Shown piece after piece: positions 26,291 to 34,763 of a stretch of 40,544 bases of DNA (positions are counted from its first letter, which is position 1; every line of letters starts with the position of its first letter). Source of the DNA: Hyphomonadaceae bacterium (GTDB lineage: Bacteria; Pseudomonadota; Alphaproteobacteria; Caulobacterales; Aquidulcibacteraceae); NCBI GenBank assembly GCA_022843225.1, contig JALHOC010000017.1:1-40544 (forward strand), given 5' to 3'. Under the pieces are notes generated by a model. That model was not told where the DNA came from and did not search any database. It saw nothing but the letters and a program-made list of their open reading frames with translations. The position numbers and the translations under genes were made by a program.

Positions 26291-26413
26291 TCAGCGGAAG
26301 TTGTAGTCGAGCGTGAAGCGCACGCTGTCAATGTTGCTGTCGACATCCATTTGATAGCCATCGACATTGGTCGATGAGGCTTCGCCGAGATCGTAGCGCG
26401 ACTTGTACAAACC
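26291..26413 (-). pseudogene. C-terminal remnant of an outer-membrane porin
   Basis: The last ~40 codons before the stop at 26291 read as a typical beta-barrel end (YKSRYDLGEA, then VDSNIDSVRFTLDYNFR), with the aromatic C-terminus of porins. Upstream the frame runs into sequence that looks noncoding and contains palindromes, with no signal peptide or further strands. I read this as a porin gene destroyed by deletion or insertion. The open frame extends to 26644, but the upstream part has no porin character. Confidence 0.55.
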
Positions 26414-26534
26414 ACGTCTCTGCAACGCATGCCCCCCAGGCGACCGCAGGAACGCCATCGGGCATAAGCCAGTTGTAATAATACGCCGCGCGGGGCGCGC
26501 TTTGAGCGCAACCCCACCGACTAAAGTTTTTGAA

Positions 26535-26593
26535 GCGCTTCGCTCGAAGCGCGCCCCGCTCTCCCGCCTTCGCGACATTGTCGCTTCGGCGGG
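26535..26593. repeat. Pair of palindromes in a decayed intergenic region
   Basis: Two palindromes sit 10 bp apart: gcgcttcg/cgaagcgc (26535-26552), and a nested one with cccgcc/ggcggg outer arms (26563-26593) around gcgaca-t-tgtcgc. They are in the stretch between the porin remnant and ParA, and may mark a repeat insertion that truncated the porin. They differ in sequence from the purE/purK and mnmC repeats. Confidence 0.5.
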
Positions 26594-26615
26594 CAAGCCC
26601 TGGACCCAGCCGAAC

Positions 26616-26639
26616 CCGGAAACGCAATGCGTTGTCCGG
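26616..26639 (-). terminator. Hairpin just downstream of the ParA gene
   Basis: Arms ccgga-aacgc and gcgtt-g-tccgg pair over ten bases with one bulge and a 3-nt loop, 11 bp after the ParA stop on the minus strand. There is no U-tract, so it is terminator-like only. Confidence 0.4.
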
Positions 26640-26650
26640 ACCAAGGCGCG

Positions 26651-27544
26651 TCAAGCCGCGCGCGTCGCGGTCGCGGTTGCCTGTTCGGCGATCTGCATCA
26701 CCTCCGCAGCGAAGCTCGCGAAGATTTCAGCACCCTTCGCGTCGAAGCCCAGTTCGCCATCCATGTCGAGGCCGGAGGCGATCTCATCGATGCGCGGCGA
26801 GCTTGGGATCAAGGTGTGGAACATATTGAACTCGCGGTCCACCCCATCGGCCTCGGTGCGCATTTGCTGCAACATCAATTGATGGTGCTTGGTCTGCTTG
26901 ACCTTGTTGGCGATCACCCAAGGCGCGCGCTTGACCGCATTGGCGATGTCATTGCTGCTCCAACTCACGGTCCGGCAGAACGACAACAGGCCGAGATTCG
27001 ACACATAATCCGGCACAGTCGGCACCATCACGACATGAGAGAGCCGCAACGCCGATTCCGTCAGCGCCGAAATGCCGGGCGCGGTGTCGAAGATGATCAC
27101 ATCATAGGCCGTGCGCAAAGGCTCCAGGTGTTGATCGAGCAGATCGCTGACGACGCGCTCGACCTCCATCAGATTGCGGTGCCGGCGCGACAGATACACG
27201 ATCAGCTCACGCTCGACGATGCGCAGGTGCGGGCTCGACGGCGCGACGAACAAGCGATCGGCATGCGCTTTCGCCGGGCGGATGATGTCCGCCAGGCTGG
27301 CGGCCTTGCCAAAGACGATTCTGTCTTCAAGGAAGCTGTCGATGGTCTTGCCCTGCTCGATTTGGGCGGTCAGCTGGGCTTGGCCGCGCAACCAGAAAGA
27401 GGCGTTGGCCTGAGCGTCGAGGTCGATCAGCAGCACCTTGGCCGGGCGCGGCCCCGCGGCCAGCGCCTGGGCCAGCGCGACGGAGATCGTCGTCTTGCCG
27501 ACGCCGCCCTTCATATTCGCAACGGATACGATCTTCGCCGCCAT
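26651..27544 (-). CDS. ParA-family ATPase (orphan)
   Basis: A 297-residue deviant-Walker ATPase of the type that positions cargo such as chromosomes, plasmids or chemoreceptor arrays. Walker A is KGGVGKTT (12-19), followed by LLIDLDAQANAS and a Walker B-like VIIFDTAPG. No parB or partner gene is adjacent. A chromosomal parAB pair or MipZ would usually have characteristic neighbours, so this is more likely a cargo-positioning orphan. The start has GAGG seven bases upstream. A perfect inverted repeat (27555-27573) abuts this ribosome-binding site. Confidence 0.9.
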   Translation of the reverse strand: MAAKIVSVANMKGGVGKTTISVALAQALAAGPRPAKVLLIDLDAQANASFWLRGQAQLTAQIEQGKTIDSFLEDRIVFGKAASLADIIRPAKAHADRLFVAPSSPHLRIVERELIVYLSRRHRNLMEVERVVSDLLDQHLEPLRTAYDVIIFDTAPGISALTESALRLSHVVMVPTVPDYVSNLGLLSFCRTVSWSSNDIANAVKRAPWVIANKVKQTKHHQLMLQQMRTEADGVDREFNMFHTLIPSSPRIDEIASGLDMDGELGFDAKGAEIFASFAAEVMQIAEQATATATRAA

Positions 27545-27554
27545 GGCCCACCTC

Positions 27555-27573
27555 GAAATCGCGCGCCGATTTC
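27555..27573 (-). promoter_or_regulatory. Inverted repeat abutting the ParA ribosome-binding site
   Basis: The arms gaaatcg (27555-27561) and cgatttc (27567-27573) are perfectly complementary around cgcgc, and end one base from the GAGG used by the ParA gene. It could be an operator for autoregulation or an mRNA hairpin affecting translation. Confidence 0.45.
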
Positions 27574-27646
27574 AGGCGTTACTTATCCACAAGCTGACCG
27601 ATTTGTCATCCAGACGCCTCAGTTCAGGCGAGGTCCGACGCTGCGT

Positions 27647-28039
27647 TTAGCGTGCGCGGCCCTTGATCCGCACGCGCTGCGACCCGCACAGATTGGACAC
27701 CGCCCCCCGCACGCCGGCGCGTTTCATGGCGAGTTCGGCGATCGCCATATCCCAGTGCGGCACGAACAGGACCCGGTCCTCGGCCTTGACGTGCCGCAGA
27801 CGCTTGGCGGCGCGCTCCAGATGCTTGATCGAGCCCGTGCGATCAACCTCAAGCGCCTTTTTGCCGTCGCGCGCCTGTTGCGCGAGCCGCCTGCGCTTGG
27901 CCAGCGCGGCTTCGAAGAAATAAACATTGTCCGGATCGGCGTCGGCCCAATCAGGAGCGTTTCGGGTCCAGCGTGACTGCGCCAATGACGCCTCCGCACA
28001 TGAAATGCACGCTGATTCGGGTACATGTGTTCGCGACAC
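27647..28039 (-). CDS. Hypothetical basic protein
   Basis: A frame of about 130 residues. The C-terminal ~105 residues have the high GC third position and residue balance of real coding sequence, for example EDRVLFVPHWDMAIAELAMKR, and the last part is very basic. The first ~25 residues (from GTG 28039) look less convincing. An adjacent frame opens with an ATG reading MCGGVIGAVTL and stops just where the good part begins, which could mean a frameshift or a wrong start. I do not recognise the family. Confidence 0.5.
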   Translation of the reverse strand: MSRTHVPESACISCAEASLAQSRWTRNAPDWADADPDNVYFFEAALAKRRRLAQQARDGKKALEVDRTGSIKHLERAAKRLRHVKAEDRVLFVPHWDMAIAELAMKRAGVRGAVSNLCGSQRVRIKGRAR

Positions 28040-28213
28040 GCGCCAAGCATGGCACTACAATGACTCGATAACGAAACGTTCTTCGTGTGGGAAACGAGAG
28101 CGTCGCGGGGCGCGTCCTTGGATGACGTTCTCGCATGGCAACGGTGCGCGTGGCGAGTTATGGAGGCACCCGTTTTCCCCCTCCAAGGCGAGGGTTGAGG
28201 TTAGAGGGCTTTC

Positions 28214-29311
28214 ATGGGTTTCAAATGCGGCATCGTGGGTTTGCCCAACGTCGGCAAGTCCACGCTCTTCAATGCCTTGACACGCACCGCTGCGGCGCAA
28301 GCGGCGAATTATCCGTTCTGCACCATTGAGCCCAATGTCGGCGAGGTGGCGATGCCCGAGCCACGCCTAGACGTGCTGGCGAAAATCGCCGGCTCCAAGG
28401 AGATCATCCCGACGCGGATGAATTTCGTCGACATCGCGGGTCTCGTGCGCGGCGCTTCAAAGGGCGAAGGGCTCGGGAACCAATTCCTCGCCACAATCCG
28501 CGAATGTGACGCCATCGCCTATGTGCTGCGCTGCTTCGAGAATGACGACATCACCCATGTCGAAGGCCGCATCGATCCGATCGCCGATCTCGAGACAGTC
28601 GAAACTGAATTGATGCTAGCGGACCTTGAAAGCTTGGAAAAGCGCGTCACCAATCTCGAGAAAAAAGCGAAGGGCGGCGACAAGGAGGCCAAGCTAACGC
28701 TCGATCTTGTGCTGCGCGCCAAGGCGTTGCTGGAAGACGGCAAGCCTGCGCGTCACACCAAGCGTGCGCCGGAGGAGGAAAAAGCCTTCGCCATGCTGCA
28801 ATTGTTGACCGCCCTGCCGGTCTTGTACGTATGCAATGTCAACGAGGACGATGCCGCGAAAGGCAATACGCAATCGCAGCGGGTCGAAGCGCGCGCGAAG
28901 CAAGAGAACGCCGCGTGCGTCATCATCTGCGCACAGATGGAAGCCGAATTCGCCGCATTGAACGACGAGGAGCAAGCCGAGTTCCTCGCCGCCGCGGGCT
29001 TGGAAGAATCCGGTCTCAACCGCCTGATCCACGCGGGCTACGATCTCCTAGGCCTACAAACCTATTTCACCGTCGGCCCCAAGGAAGCGCGCGCCTGGAC
29101 CATCCACAAAGGCGACACCGCCCCGCAAGCGGCGGGCGTGATCCACACCGATTTCGAGAAAGGCTTCATCCGCGCCGAGACCATCGCCTACGACGACTTC
29201 GTGAAGTTCAATGGCGAAACCGGCGCCAAGGAAGCTGGGAAAATGCGCCTCGAAGGCAAGGACTATGTGGTACGCGAAGGCGACGTCATGCACTTCAGAT
29301 TCAGCTCGTGA
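28214..29311 (+). CDS. ychF: Redox-responsive ATPase YchF/OLA1
   Basis: A 365-residue Obg-related P-loop protein that prefers ATP. G1 is GLPNVGKST (9-17), G3 is DIAGLVRGASKGEG, and the usual NKxD is replaced by NVNE, consistent with the NxxE that gives ATP specificity. A coiled-coil insert lies at about 135-180 and a TGS domain at about 280-365. Purine-rich AGAGGG lies before the ATG. The last codon region overlaps the next gene's GTG start (GTGA). It binds ribosomes; its precise role is unsettled. Confidence 0.97.
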   Translation: MGFKCGIVGLPNVGKSTLFNALTRTAAAQAANYPFCTIEPNVGEVAMPEPRLDVLAKIAGSKEIIPTRMNFVDIAGLVRGASKGEGLGNQFLATIRECDAIAYVLRCFENDDITHVEGRIDPIADLETVETELMLADLESLEKRVTNLEKKAKGGDKEAKLTLDLVLRAKALLEDGKPARHTKRAPEEEKAFAMLQLLTALPVLYVCNVNEDDAAKGNTQSQRVEARAKQENAACVIICAQMEAEFAALNDEEQAEFLAAAGLEESGLNRLIHAGYDLLGLQTYFTVGPKEARAWTIHKGDTAPQAAGVIHTDFEKGFIRAETIAYDDFVKFNGETGAKEAGKMRLEGKDYVVREGDVMHFRFSS

Positions 29312-30519
29312 CGGGCCGAACCGGCACGCTCTCTACCGCTGAATTAGTGGCGATGGTCGCTGCACTCTCAGCGCTCAATGCCCTGTCGATCGACATGATG
29401 CTGCCGGCCCTGCCCGATATCGGCGAGGTCTACGCGATCGAGAATGACAACGACCGCCAGCTCGTGATCGCGAGTTACGTCGCTTCATTCGGCATTGCGC
29501 AACTTGTGTACGGGCCACTGTCTGACGCCTTTGGCCGCCGTAGCGTCCTCGTATTCGCGCTCGCGCTCTACGTTGTCGGCGCCATGCTCTGCGTATTGGC
29601 GCCGAGCTTCAGCTTGCTCCTGGCGGCGCGTGCGTTGCAGGGCATCGGCGCTGCCGCAACGCGTGTCGTGTCTACGGCCGTGGTGCGCGACCTCACCGAG
29701 GGGCGACGCATGGCGCAGGTGATGTCCATGGCGATGACGATCTTCATGATCGTGCCGATCGTGGCGCCCGCGCTGGGACAGCTCATTCTGTTCGTGGCGC
29801 CATGGCGTTGGATTTTCGCGGCGCTGACATTGTATGCGCTCATCATCCTCGCGTGGGCGTATTTGCGACTTCCAGAGACGCTCAAGGCCGACGACCGAAC
29901 GCCCTTCAGGCCACACGCCATCGCCAGCGCCTACGCCGCTGTCCTGAGCAACAGGCAAACACTGGGCTACATCATCGCGAGCACCTTCATGTCAGCAGGG
30001 TTGTTCGCCTACATCTCCGCCAGTGAGCAAATCTTCGTCGATGTCTTCCAATTGGGCGCGTGGTTTCCCCTCGCGTTCGCCGCCGTCGCCGTGGCGATCA
30101 CCTGCGCGACCTTTCTCAACTCCCGCATCGTCATGCGCCATGGCATGCGGCGCATTTCGCACACCATGACCCTATGGTTCCTGGGCGCCGCCATCGCGCA
30201 CGCCGTGCTGACAGCGCTTGGCGCGAACAGCGTATGGATGTTCTTGCCCATGCTGGCGCTGACCATTGGCGCGTTCGGCATGATTGGAGGCAACTTCAAC
30301 GCACTCGCGATGGAGCCCATGGGGCGCATCGCTGGCTCGGCTTCAGCGCTCTATGGGGCGATTACTTCGGCTGCCGGCGCCATTCTGGGCGTATTGATCG
30401 CCCGCACCTTCGACGGTACGACCCTGCCCTTTCTGATTGGGCTGGTTCTCGCGGGCGCTGCGACCCTAGCAGCAATTGCGTGGACCGAGCGCGGAAAACT
30501 ATTCCGCGATCCCTTCTAA
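29308..30519 (+). CDS. MFS drug/efflux transporter, Bcr/CflA type
   Basis: A 403-residue protein with about 12 transmembrane helices. The N-terminal motif MMLPALPDIGEVY and the loop GPLSDAFGRRSV match the Bcr/CflA drug-efflux group. I place the start at GTG 29308, which overlaps the ychF stop by 4 bp (GTGA); the frame is open much further upstream but within ychF. The substrate is unknown. Its TAA shares bases with the stop of the convergent gene, which ends at 30516. Confidence 0.88.
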   Translation: MTGRTGTLSTAELVAMVAALSALNALSIDMMLPALPDIGEVYAIENDNDRQLVIASYVASFGIAQLVYGPLSDAFGRRSVLVFALALYVVGAMLCVLAPSFSLLLAARALQGIGAAATRVVSTAVVRDLTEGRRMAQVMSMAMTIFMIVPIVAPALGQLILFVAPWRWIFAALTLYALIILAWAYLRLPETLKADDRTPFRPHAIASAYAAVLSNRQTLGYIIASTFMSAGLFAYISASEQIFVDVFQLGAWFPLAFAAVAVAITCATFLNSRIVMRHGMRRISHTMTLWFLGAAIAHAVLTALGANSVWMFLPMLALTIGAFGMIGGNFNALAMEPMGRIAGSASALYGAITSAAGAILGVLIARTFDGTTLPFLIGLVLAGAATLAAIAWTERGKLFRDPF

Positions 30520-31475
30520 TTCCCAATACGGCTCGCGACGGCCTGGCGCTGACGCAGGCGGAACTGCACGAGCGCACGTCTGTAATCGATGGCGATTTCG
30601 TCGGTCTGTGACAACACATCCATGCCGATTAGTAGAGTTGGCTCTTGCTGCAATTGCCATAGGTTGAATATGTGAAAATCGCCGACAAACGCATTCACGC
30701 GATCGACGTCAATCGGGCCAATGGAGAGACGTGGTATGTGAATGAAATCGTCTAGCATCACAGGCTCGCCAGCCGTGTAGACGAGGCCGCCGTCTGGATT
30801 ACGCCGCGTTCGGCCATTGAGAGCGTCGCGCAGAGCTAGGTTCGCAAGCGACGTATCAGAGCCGGTGTCAATAAGCAGATTGACACTCAAACGGCGAACC
30901 CGGCCCTCTATTACCACAAGGTGCCCAAATCGCATACGTCCGCGAATAGTCGTCCAGCTTGGCGCACGCAGGCGCTGTTCGGCGGAAGAAATCTCGATGC
31001 AATTGCGCCGAAAATCTAATCGAAGCCGGCGACCACTCATGCCATCCACACCCAAGAGGCCATGCTCGCCTGCAAGCACGCCGCCTTCCAACAGCGGAAG
31101 CTCAGCCGCATTGAGCGCGATGCCGCCATAGTTGAGCGAAGCGACTTGTACAATGGGCGCGCTCACCACGCCATGGACGCTATTGACATCCGCGACGCCG
31201 CTGGGCGTCAAACCAAGACGTTGCGACAGCGCCACCGACAAAACAGACCTGTTCGCGCCCGTGTCTACGATAAAACGGAACGGGCCCTGCCCATTGACCG
31301 AAACCGGTGCCACCACGCGCCCTATGCGGTCAGCCGCGAGACGACCAGCTGCATAGTTCAACGGGGCCGCAGTTTGATACGTCGCAAGCTCCGGCGCCGG
31401 CACGCACTCGGCGCGCGCCACAGCGGCGATCGTCGCGAGCACCGCCGCGACCAGGCAAACACGCAAGAGTCTCAT
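30516..31475 (-). CDS. Exported retropepsin-like protein with two DTG sites
   Basis: About 319 residues if started at ATG 31475, which gives a signal peptide (MRLLRVCLVAAVL...ARA) with a clean n-region; longer starts at 31487 and 31502 are possible. The mature part has two aspartyl-protease-like repeats: one with Asp71 (IVDTGANRS) and one with Asp203 (LIDTGSDTS), each followed by hydrophobic-hydrophobic-Gly-type strands (GLLGVDGM and LLIGMDVL). Two catalytic lobes in one chain could make a monomeric, pepsin-like enzyme, unlike single-DTG retropepsins that dimerise. It is predicted to act in the periplasm. No terminator separates it from the convergent transporter gene; the stops overlap. Confidence 0.85.
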   Translation of the reverse strand: MRLLRVCLVAAVLATIAAVARAECVPAPELATYQTAAPLNYAAGRLAADRIGRVVAPVSVNGQGPFRFIVDTGANRSVLSVALSQRLGLTPSGVADVNSVHGVVSAPIVQVASLNYGGIALNAAELPLLEGGVLAGEHGLLGVDGMSGRRLRLDFRRNCIEISSAEQRLRAPSWTTIRGRMRFGHLVVIEGRVRRLSVNLLIDTGSDTSLANLALRDALNGRTRRNPDGGLVYTAGEPVMLDDFIHIPRLSIGPIDVDRVNAFVGDFHIFNLWQLQQEPTLLIGMDVLSQTDEIAIDYRRALVQFRLRQRQAVASRIGN

Positions 31476-31586
31476 CGCCACGACCATGACCAGACGCGTC
31501 ACAAAGCGCTAGTGACAAGCCGCTCAACTTCTCGCGAGGGCGGCCGGGGCTCGACGAAACCCCGTCTCCATGCGACGAGATGGGTC

Positions 31587-32249
31587 ATGCTCGAACGCAT
31601 AGACCTCGTCAGCGACGCCGATGGCTTCGCCTTTGCAGCAGCGCGCGCGCGTCCGAAAGGCCCGCCTTTGGGCGGCGTGGTCGTGCTGCAAGAGATATTC
31701 GGCCTCACCGCGCACATCGAAGAGGTGTGCGAACGGTTCGCCTCGGCGGGCTATGAGGCGATCGCGCCAAGCCTGTTTGACCGCATTGAATCAGGCTTTC
31801 ACGCTGACCACGCCCCCGAGGGCATCCAGAAGGGCATCGCGGCCGTGATGGCCTCGCCCTGGGATCAAGTGGCCGGCGACATCCAAGCCGCCGTTAATGC
31901 GCTTCCGCAACCCCGCTACGTGACGGGCTTCTGCTACGGCGGGGCGGCGACTTGGGTCGCGGCAGCGCGCTGCACTGGCCTCAGCGCGGCATCGTGCTTC
32001 TATGGGCGTTTGATCGCGGACTTGCTGAACGAGACGCCTCGCGTTCCCGTCATGCTGCACTATGGCGCGCGTGACGCTTCGATACCGCCAGAGAATGTCG
32101 AACGCGTGCGCGTTGCGGCGCCGGACTCGCCACTCTATCTCTACGATGCTGGCCACGGCTTCTGCCGCGAGGACAGCTCCGACTTCGACCAGACCGCGCG
32201 CGATCTGGCGATGACACGCACGTTTGACTGGTTCGCGCGCTGGCGCTGA
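31587..32249 (+). CDS. Dienelactone hydrolase family protein
   Basis: A 220-residue alpha/beta hydrolase. The catalytic triad is Cys116 (GFCYGG), Asp163 (ARDASIP) and His190 (DAGHGF), all in the expected order for dienelactone hydrolases. The N-terminal strand and EIFGLT loop also match. The substrate is not defined; many family members act outside chloroaromatic degradation. The start ATG at 31587 has GAGA upstream. It opens a run of co-oriented genes. Confidence 0.92.
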   Translation: MLERIDLVSDADGFAFAAARARPKGPPLGGVVVLQEIFGLTAHIEEVCERFASAGYEAIAPSLFDRIESGFHADHAPEGIQKGIAAVMASPWDQVAGDIQAAVNALPQPRYVTGFCYGGAATWVAAARCTGLSAASCFYGRLIADLLNETPRVPVMLHYGARDASIPPENVERVRVAAPDSPLYLYDAGHGFCREDSSDFDQTARDLAMTRTFDWFARWR

Positions 32250-32260
32250 GGGGATAGCTC

Positions 32261-32659
32261 ATGTCGATCGATCACGTATCTGTTGGCGTCACCAACATGA
32301 AGCGTTCCAAGGCGTTCTACGATTCCGTGCTGGCGCCACTGGGCATGGCCCCCATCATGCCGATTGAGATCGGCGGCCAATTGGTGGGCGTGGGCTACGG
32401 CGCTCGCGGCAAGCCGAGCTTCTGGATTCAATTCCCGGTGAACGGTCAAGCCGCGAGCATGGGCAATGGCGTGCACATTGCGTTCAACGCTGACACGCGG
32501 GAAGCCGTGGACGCGTTTTTCCTCGCGGCGATGGATCAAGGCGGCGTCGAAGACGGGCGCCCCGGCCTACGCAGCGAGTATCATCCCGATTATTACGGCG
32601 CGTTCGTCCGCGATCCCGACGGCAACAAGATCGAGGCGTGTTGCCACACGCATGAGTGA
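32261..32659 (+). CDS. VOC family (glyoxalase/bleomycin-resistance fold) protein
   Basis: A 132-residue VOC protein. His5 (IDHVSVGV), a central His (VHIAFNA) and Glu near the end (KIEACCH) are positioned as metal ligands. The C-terminal FVRDPDGNKIEA segment is typical. GGGG lies before the ATG. Its end overlaps the next gene by 8 bp, so they are probably coupled. The substrate is unknown. Confidence 0.9.
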   Translation: MSIDHVSVGVTNMKRSKAFYDSVLAPLGMAPIMPIEIGGQLVGVGYGARGKPSFWIQFPVNGQAASMGNGVHIAFNADTREAVDAFFLAAMDQGGVEDGRPGLRSEYHPDYYGAFVRDPDGNKIEACCHTHE

Positions 32660-33872
32660 CCCGCCGATAGCGATCATTGGCGCGGGGCCTGCTGGGTTGA
32701 TGGCAGCGGAGATTGTGAGCGCGGCAGGGCGTCGCGTCGTCGTGTATGAGCGCATGCCCAGCGTCGGCCGCAAATTTCTGATGGCTGGGCGCGGCGGCTT
32801 AAACCTCACGCACGCCGAACCGCTCGACGCCTTTCTAGCGCGCTATGGCGCGGCGCGCGCACGGCTAGCGCCGATGATCGACGCTTTCACCCCCGCTGAT
32901 CTGATCGCCTGGTGCGAGGGCTTGGGCCAGGAAACATTCGTCGGCTCAAGCGGACGCATGTTCCCAAAGTCGATGAAAGCCTCACCCTTATTGCGCGCTT
33001 GGCTCGTGCGCTTAAGTGCACAGGGCGTGGAGATCGCCACGCGCGCTACATGGCGTGGATGGAACGACGTTGGCGAACTTGTATTCGATGGTGCGCCACC
33101 TCTCGCGCCAAATGCGACTCTGCTGGCGCTCGGCGGCGCCAGCTGGCCCAAACTCGGCAGCGACGGCGCCTGGCAAACAGCGCTTGCAGCGCGCGGCGTC
33201 GACCTTACGCCGTTTCGCCCCGCGAATGTCGGATTCGAGGTCGCCTGGAGCGAACATTTGCGCGCGCGTTTCGCGGGATCGCCGCTGAAGAACATCGCCT
33301 TGCGTTTCGACGGTCATCACACGCGGGGTGAGCTCATGATCTCACGCCATGGCATTGAAGGCGGCGGCGTGTATGCGCTCGCCGCGCCGATCCGCGATGC
33401 GATCGCGCGCAACGGCCCGTCAACGCTTTACGTCGATCTACGCCCTGATCTCGCGACCGCTGAGATCGTGGCCAAGCTCTCGCGCGCGAAAGCTGGCGAC
33501 ACGCTGGCGTCAACACTGCGCAAGGCGCTTGGGCTCTCGCCGCTGGTAATCAGTTTGCTGCACGAAAACGGCCCGCCGCCGCGCGATCCCCATTCGCTCG
33601 CCGTCCTAATCAAAGCCGCGCCGATCAAGCTCATCGCCGCAAGCGGTCTTGACCGCGCCATCTCGACCGCCGGCGGCGTGAGCTGGAGCGCCGTGGACGA
33701 ACGGCTCGAACTCAAAGCCATGCCCGGCGTGTTTGTGGCGGGCGAAATGCTCGACTGGGAGGCGCCCACGGGCGGCTATCTCTTGCAAGCGTGTTTCGCC
33801 AGCGGGGCCTGGGCCGCGCGAGCGATCTTGAAGCGGGCGTCGGCGCTTGCCGCCTCACCCTCCCCCTGCTAG
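32652..33872 (+). CDS. BaiN/aminoacetone-oxidase-like FAD flavoprotein
   Basis: A 406-residue flavoprotein. An N-terminal Rossmann motif (IIGAGPAGLMAAE) and the signature RKFLMAGRGGLNLTH match the BaiN/HI0933 group, with a late GVFVAGEMLDWEAPTGGYLLQACFASG segment that closes the FAD site. The start ATG lies inside the preceding VOC gene, 8 bp before its stop. The C-terminus ends in Pro/Ser-rich residues. The substrate is not certain. Confidence 0.9.
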   Translation: MSDPPIAIIGAGPAGLMAAEIVSAAGRRVVVYERMPSVGRKFLMAGRGGLNLTHAEPLDAFLARYGAARARLAPMIDAFTPADLIAWCEGLGQETFVGSSGRMFPKSMKASPLLRAWLVRLSAQGVEIATRATWRGWNDVGELVFDGAPPLAPNATLLALGGASWPKLGSDGAWQTALAARGVDLTPFRPANVGFEVAWSEHLRARFAGSPLKNIALRFDGHHTRGELMISRHGIEGGGVYALAAPIRDAIARNGPSTLYVDLRPDLATAEIVAKLSRAKAGDTLASTLRKALGLSPLVISLLHENGPPPRDPHSLAVLIKAAPIKLIAASGLDRAISTAGGVSWSAVDERLELKAMPGVFVAGEMLDWEAPTGGYLLQACFASGAWAARAILKRASALAASPSPC

Positions 33873-33899
33873 CACCCACACCCCCAAGCAAGAACCTGT

Positions 33900-34688
33900 A
33901 TGGCCCAGACCTCTCCCACCCTAACGATCATGATCGCCGCCGCGCGCAAGGCCGCGCGCGCGCTGTCGCGCGACTTCGGCGAGGTGGAAAATCTGCAAGT
34001 GTCGCGCAAGGGGCCAAGCGATTTCGTCAGCTCCGCCGATATCAAGGCCGAGAAAACCTTGTTCGAGGAATTGTCGAAGGCGCGCCCTGGCTACGGATTC
34101 CTGATGGAAGAGCGCGGTGTCGTGGAAGGCAGCGACAAGTCCCATCGTTGGATTGTCGATCCGCTCGACGGCACCACCAATTTCCTGCACGGCATTCCCC
34201 ATTTCGCCATCTCGATCGGGCTTGAGCGCGAGGGCGTTCTGGTGGCGGGCGTGGTGTACAATATCGTGCGCGATGAATTGTTCTGGGCCGAAAAGGGCTC
34301 CGGCGCCTATCTGAACGACCGCCGCTTGCGGGTGGCGGGGCGCACCGACATGCGCGACGGCCTGTTCGCAACCGGGACGCCGTTCAATGGCCGCCCAGGC
34401 CATGAGATTTTTGTCCAGGAAGTGCAGCGCGTCATCGCCCGCACCACAGGCATTCGCCGCATGGGGTCGGCAGCGCTCGATCTGGCGTATGTCGCGGCGG
34501 GCCGCTTCGACGGCTTTTGGGAGCGTGGGCTTTCGCCTTGGGACATCGCCGCGGGCGTCGTGCTTGTGCGCGAAGCCGGCGGCTTCGTGAAGGAAATCGA
34601 CAACGGCGACTTCATGAAGACCGGCGCTATCGTGGCGTCAAACGAGCGCTTGCTGGCGCCCTTGGTGGAAACCCTGCGCGCCAGTTGA
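33900..34688 (+). CDS. Inositol monophosphatase family protein (SuhB-like)
   Basis: A 262-residue Mg-dependent phosphatase. The first-ligand segment MEERG, the motif IVDPLDGTTNF with Asp87 and Asp90, and a late LSPWDIAAG with Asp215 are all present. It may hydrolyse inositol phosphates or act like SuhB in rRNA antitermination; sequence cannot decide. It follows the BaiN-like gene by 27 bp. Confidence 0.93.
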   Translation: MAQTSPTLTIMIAAARKAARALSRDFGEVENLQVSRKGPSDFVSSADIKAEKTLFEELSKARPGYGFLMEERGVVEGSDKSHRWIVDPLDGTTNFLHGIPHFAISIGLEREGVLVAGVVYNIVRDELFWAEKGSGAYLNDRRLRVAGRTDMRDGLFATGTPFNGRPGHEIFVQEVQRVIARTTGIRRMGSAALDLAYVAAGRFDGFWERGLSPWDIAAGVVLVREAGGFVKEIDNGDFMKTGAIVASNERLLAPLVETLRAS

Positions 34689-34763
34689 TTGCGGCGGGAC
34701 CGTCAACCGGCTAGCGATGAGTGCAGGGCGCGCGCCGCCCGCCTGAACAGACGGGACGCCCGC

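Noticed and set aside
26627-27976. 449-codon open frame on the + strand across the ParA gene
   Set aside because: It is antisense to a clear ParA gene, with a composition typical of the opposite strand of GC-rich coding DNA and no recognisable motif.
28831-29307. N-terminal extension of the Bcr/CflA transporter frame into ychF
   Set aside because: The extra residues are Arg-rich and inside ychF; the GTGA overlap at 29308 gives a normal transporter start.
33856-33899. C-rich stretch at the end of the BaiN-like gene as another repeat copy
   Set aside because: It has only one arm-like run and no matching inverted arm; too short to call.
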